Shown: positions 63,644-64,000 of the stretch, in pieces
Numbering within the stretch: position 1 is the stretch's first letter
How the letters are laid out: every line of letters starts with the position of its first letter
From: Leifsonia sp. ALI-44-B
GTDB taxonomy: Bacteria > Actinomycetota > Actinomycetes > Actinomycetales > Microbacteriaceae
DNA length: 64,000 nucleotides
Direction of reading: 5' to 3'
Assembly (NCBI RefSeq): GCF_001984125.1
Contig: NZ_MTQL01000006.1
Span: 186,001 to 250,000, forward strand
Made by a program: the position numbers and the translations under genes
Notes under the pieces: model-generated
Database searches by the model: none
Told to the model about the DNA's origin: nothing
What the model saw: only the letters and a program-made list of their open reading frames with translations

Positions 63644-64000
63644 GTGGCCGAAAACAGAGACAACCCCACCCCGACATCCCCTCGACCCGCGCCCACCCCG
63701 ATGCCCGATACGGAGCCCGACACCGATGCCGGCCCCGCTTGGAGCCCCACACCGCCTGGCTTCGTCGCAATCGCCCTCGCGATCTCGGTGCCGCTCGCCG
63801 TCGTGGCGACACTCCTCGGCCTCTCCCTCACGGGTGAACTCGGCCGCGGCCAGCTGCTCACCAACCCGGGGGAGTTGGTCACCTGGGGGCTCCCCATCGC
63901 GCGCGTGCTGCACGACGCGGCCGCCTCGGTGACCATCGGTCTGCTCCTCGCCGCCACGTTCTGGTTGCCGGGCCAGAAGATCGCCCCCGGCCTCATGTCG
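63644..64000 (+). CDS. CopD-like copper/cytochrome oxidase assembly protein, partial
   Basis: It starts at GTG 63644 with AGGAAGGAG ahead and is open to the window end (119 codons). A Pro/Asp-rich cytoplasmic arm (MPDTEPDTDAGPAW) is followed by a first helix (FVAIALAISVPLAVVATLLG), the loop LTNPGELVTWGLPIARVLHD and a second helix (SVTIGLLLAATFWLPG). This matches the start of actinobacterial CopD/CtaG-type fusion proteins that handle copper for cytochrome oxidase. The call is tentative because most of the protein lies outside the window. The 164-bp gap before it shows nothing more than a small ACCTC/GAGGT dyad. Confidence 0.75.
   Translation, partial: MAENRDNPTPTSPRPAPTPMPDTEPDTDAGPAWSPTPPGFVAIALAISVPLAVVATLLGLSLTGELGRGQLLTNPGELVTWGLPIARVLHDAAASVTIGLLLAATFWLPGQKIAPGLMS

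Noticed and set aside
1-64000. tRNA, rRNA, IS element, prophage or integrase genes
   Set aside because: I looked through the intergenic regions and coding frames and saw no cloverleaf candidates, transposase or integrase motifs, or phage modules.

Overview
The window is high-GC DNA from an actinobacterium, most likely a member of the Microbacteriaceae (a Leifsonia/Salinibacterium-like lineage; this placement is inferred from gene content and protein style, not from a search). Supporting signs are the dcw cluster running into yggS, sepF, yggT, divIVA(wag31) and lspA without ftsA, an actinobacterial bc1-aa3 respiratory set (qcrCAB with ctaC, ctaD, ctaE and ctaF), an Rv2175c-type DNA-binding protein, and DUF3040 and DUF3043 proteins. 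Many genes start with GTG or TTG, and ATGA or short overlaps are common.

Layout. 1-2.9 kb: a partial LysM protein, an Rv2175c-like regulator, a polyprenyl diphosphate synthase and a DUF3040 membrane protein. 3.3-20.7 kb: the division and cell-wall block mraZ, rsmH, ftsL, ftsI, murF, mraY, murD, ftsW, murG, murC, ftsQ, ftsZ, yggS, sepF, yggT, divIVA, lspA; murE is not where it would be expected, and a long hairpin lies between ftsI and murF instead. 20.7-33.4 kb: rluD, dnaE, an unrecognised 663-aa membrane protein, hisD, nrdR, pyrD, a DUF3043 gene, an M20 dipeptidase and erpA. 33.5-41.9 kb: aa3 oxidase genes ctaC-ctaD-ctaF facing the bc1 operon ctaE-qcrC-qcrA-qcrB, with a collapsed divergent HxlR/SnoaL-like gene pair between them. 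42-45.6 kb: trpD and a dhaK-dhaL-dhaM set whose DhaM carries an HPr domain. 45.7-51.6 kb: an NlpC/P60 endopeptidase, a GH15 glycosidase, a SulP transporter and a DUF1269 protein.

51.7-64 kb is the accessory part. A three-gene minus-strand operon holds two small exported proteins with SipW-type signal segments and a SipW-like signal peptidase whose own C-terminal half carries the same substrate signature. Next is a tight plus-strand operon: ArsR-like regulator, MFS transporter, type III polyketide synthase, SAM methyltransferase and FAD monooxygenase. A UbiA prenyltransferase and a lipid kinase lie convergent to it. This group looks like a pathway for a modified, possibly prenylated, phenolic or quinone lipid with its own regulator and exporter (inference). 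A cysteine-bearing HxlR regulator divergent from an NmrA/QorB-like reductase follows, then a His-rich membrane protein and the start of a CopD-like copper/oxidase-assembly protein that runs off the end.

No tRNA, rRNA, CRISPR array, IS element or prophage was seen. The features most worth a second look are the SipW peptidase/substrate fusion, the polyketide operon with UbiA, the head-to-head truncated HxlR/SnoaL remnants, the missing murE with its hairpin, and several inverted repeats in promoter regions (erpA, the ftsZ leader, and the SipW/ArsR intergenic region).
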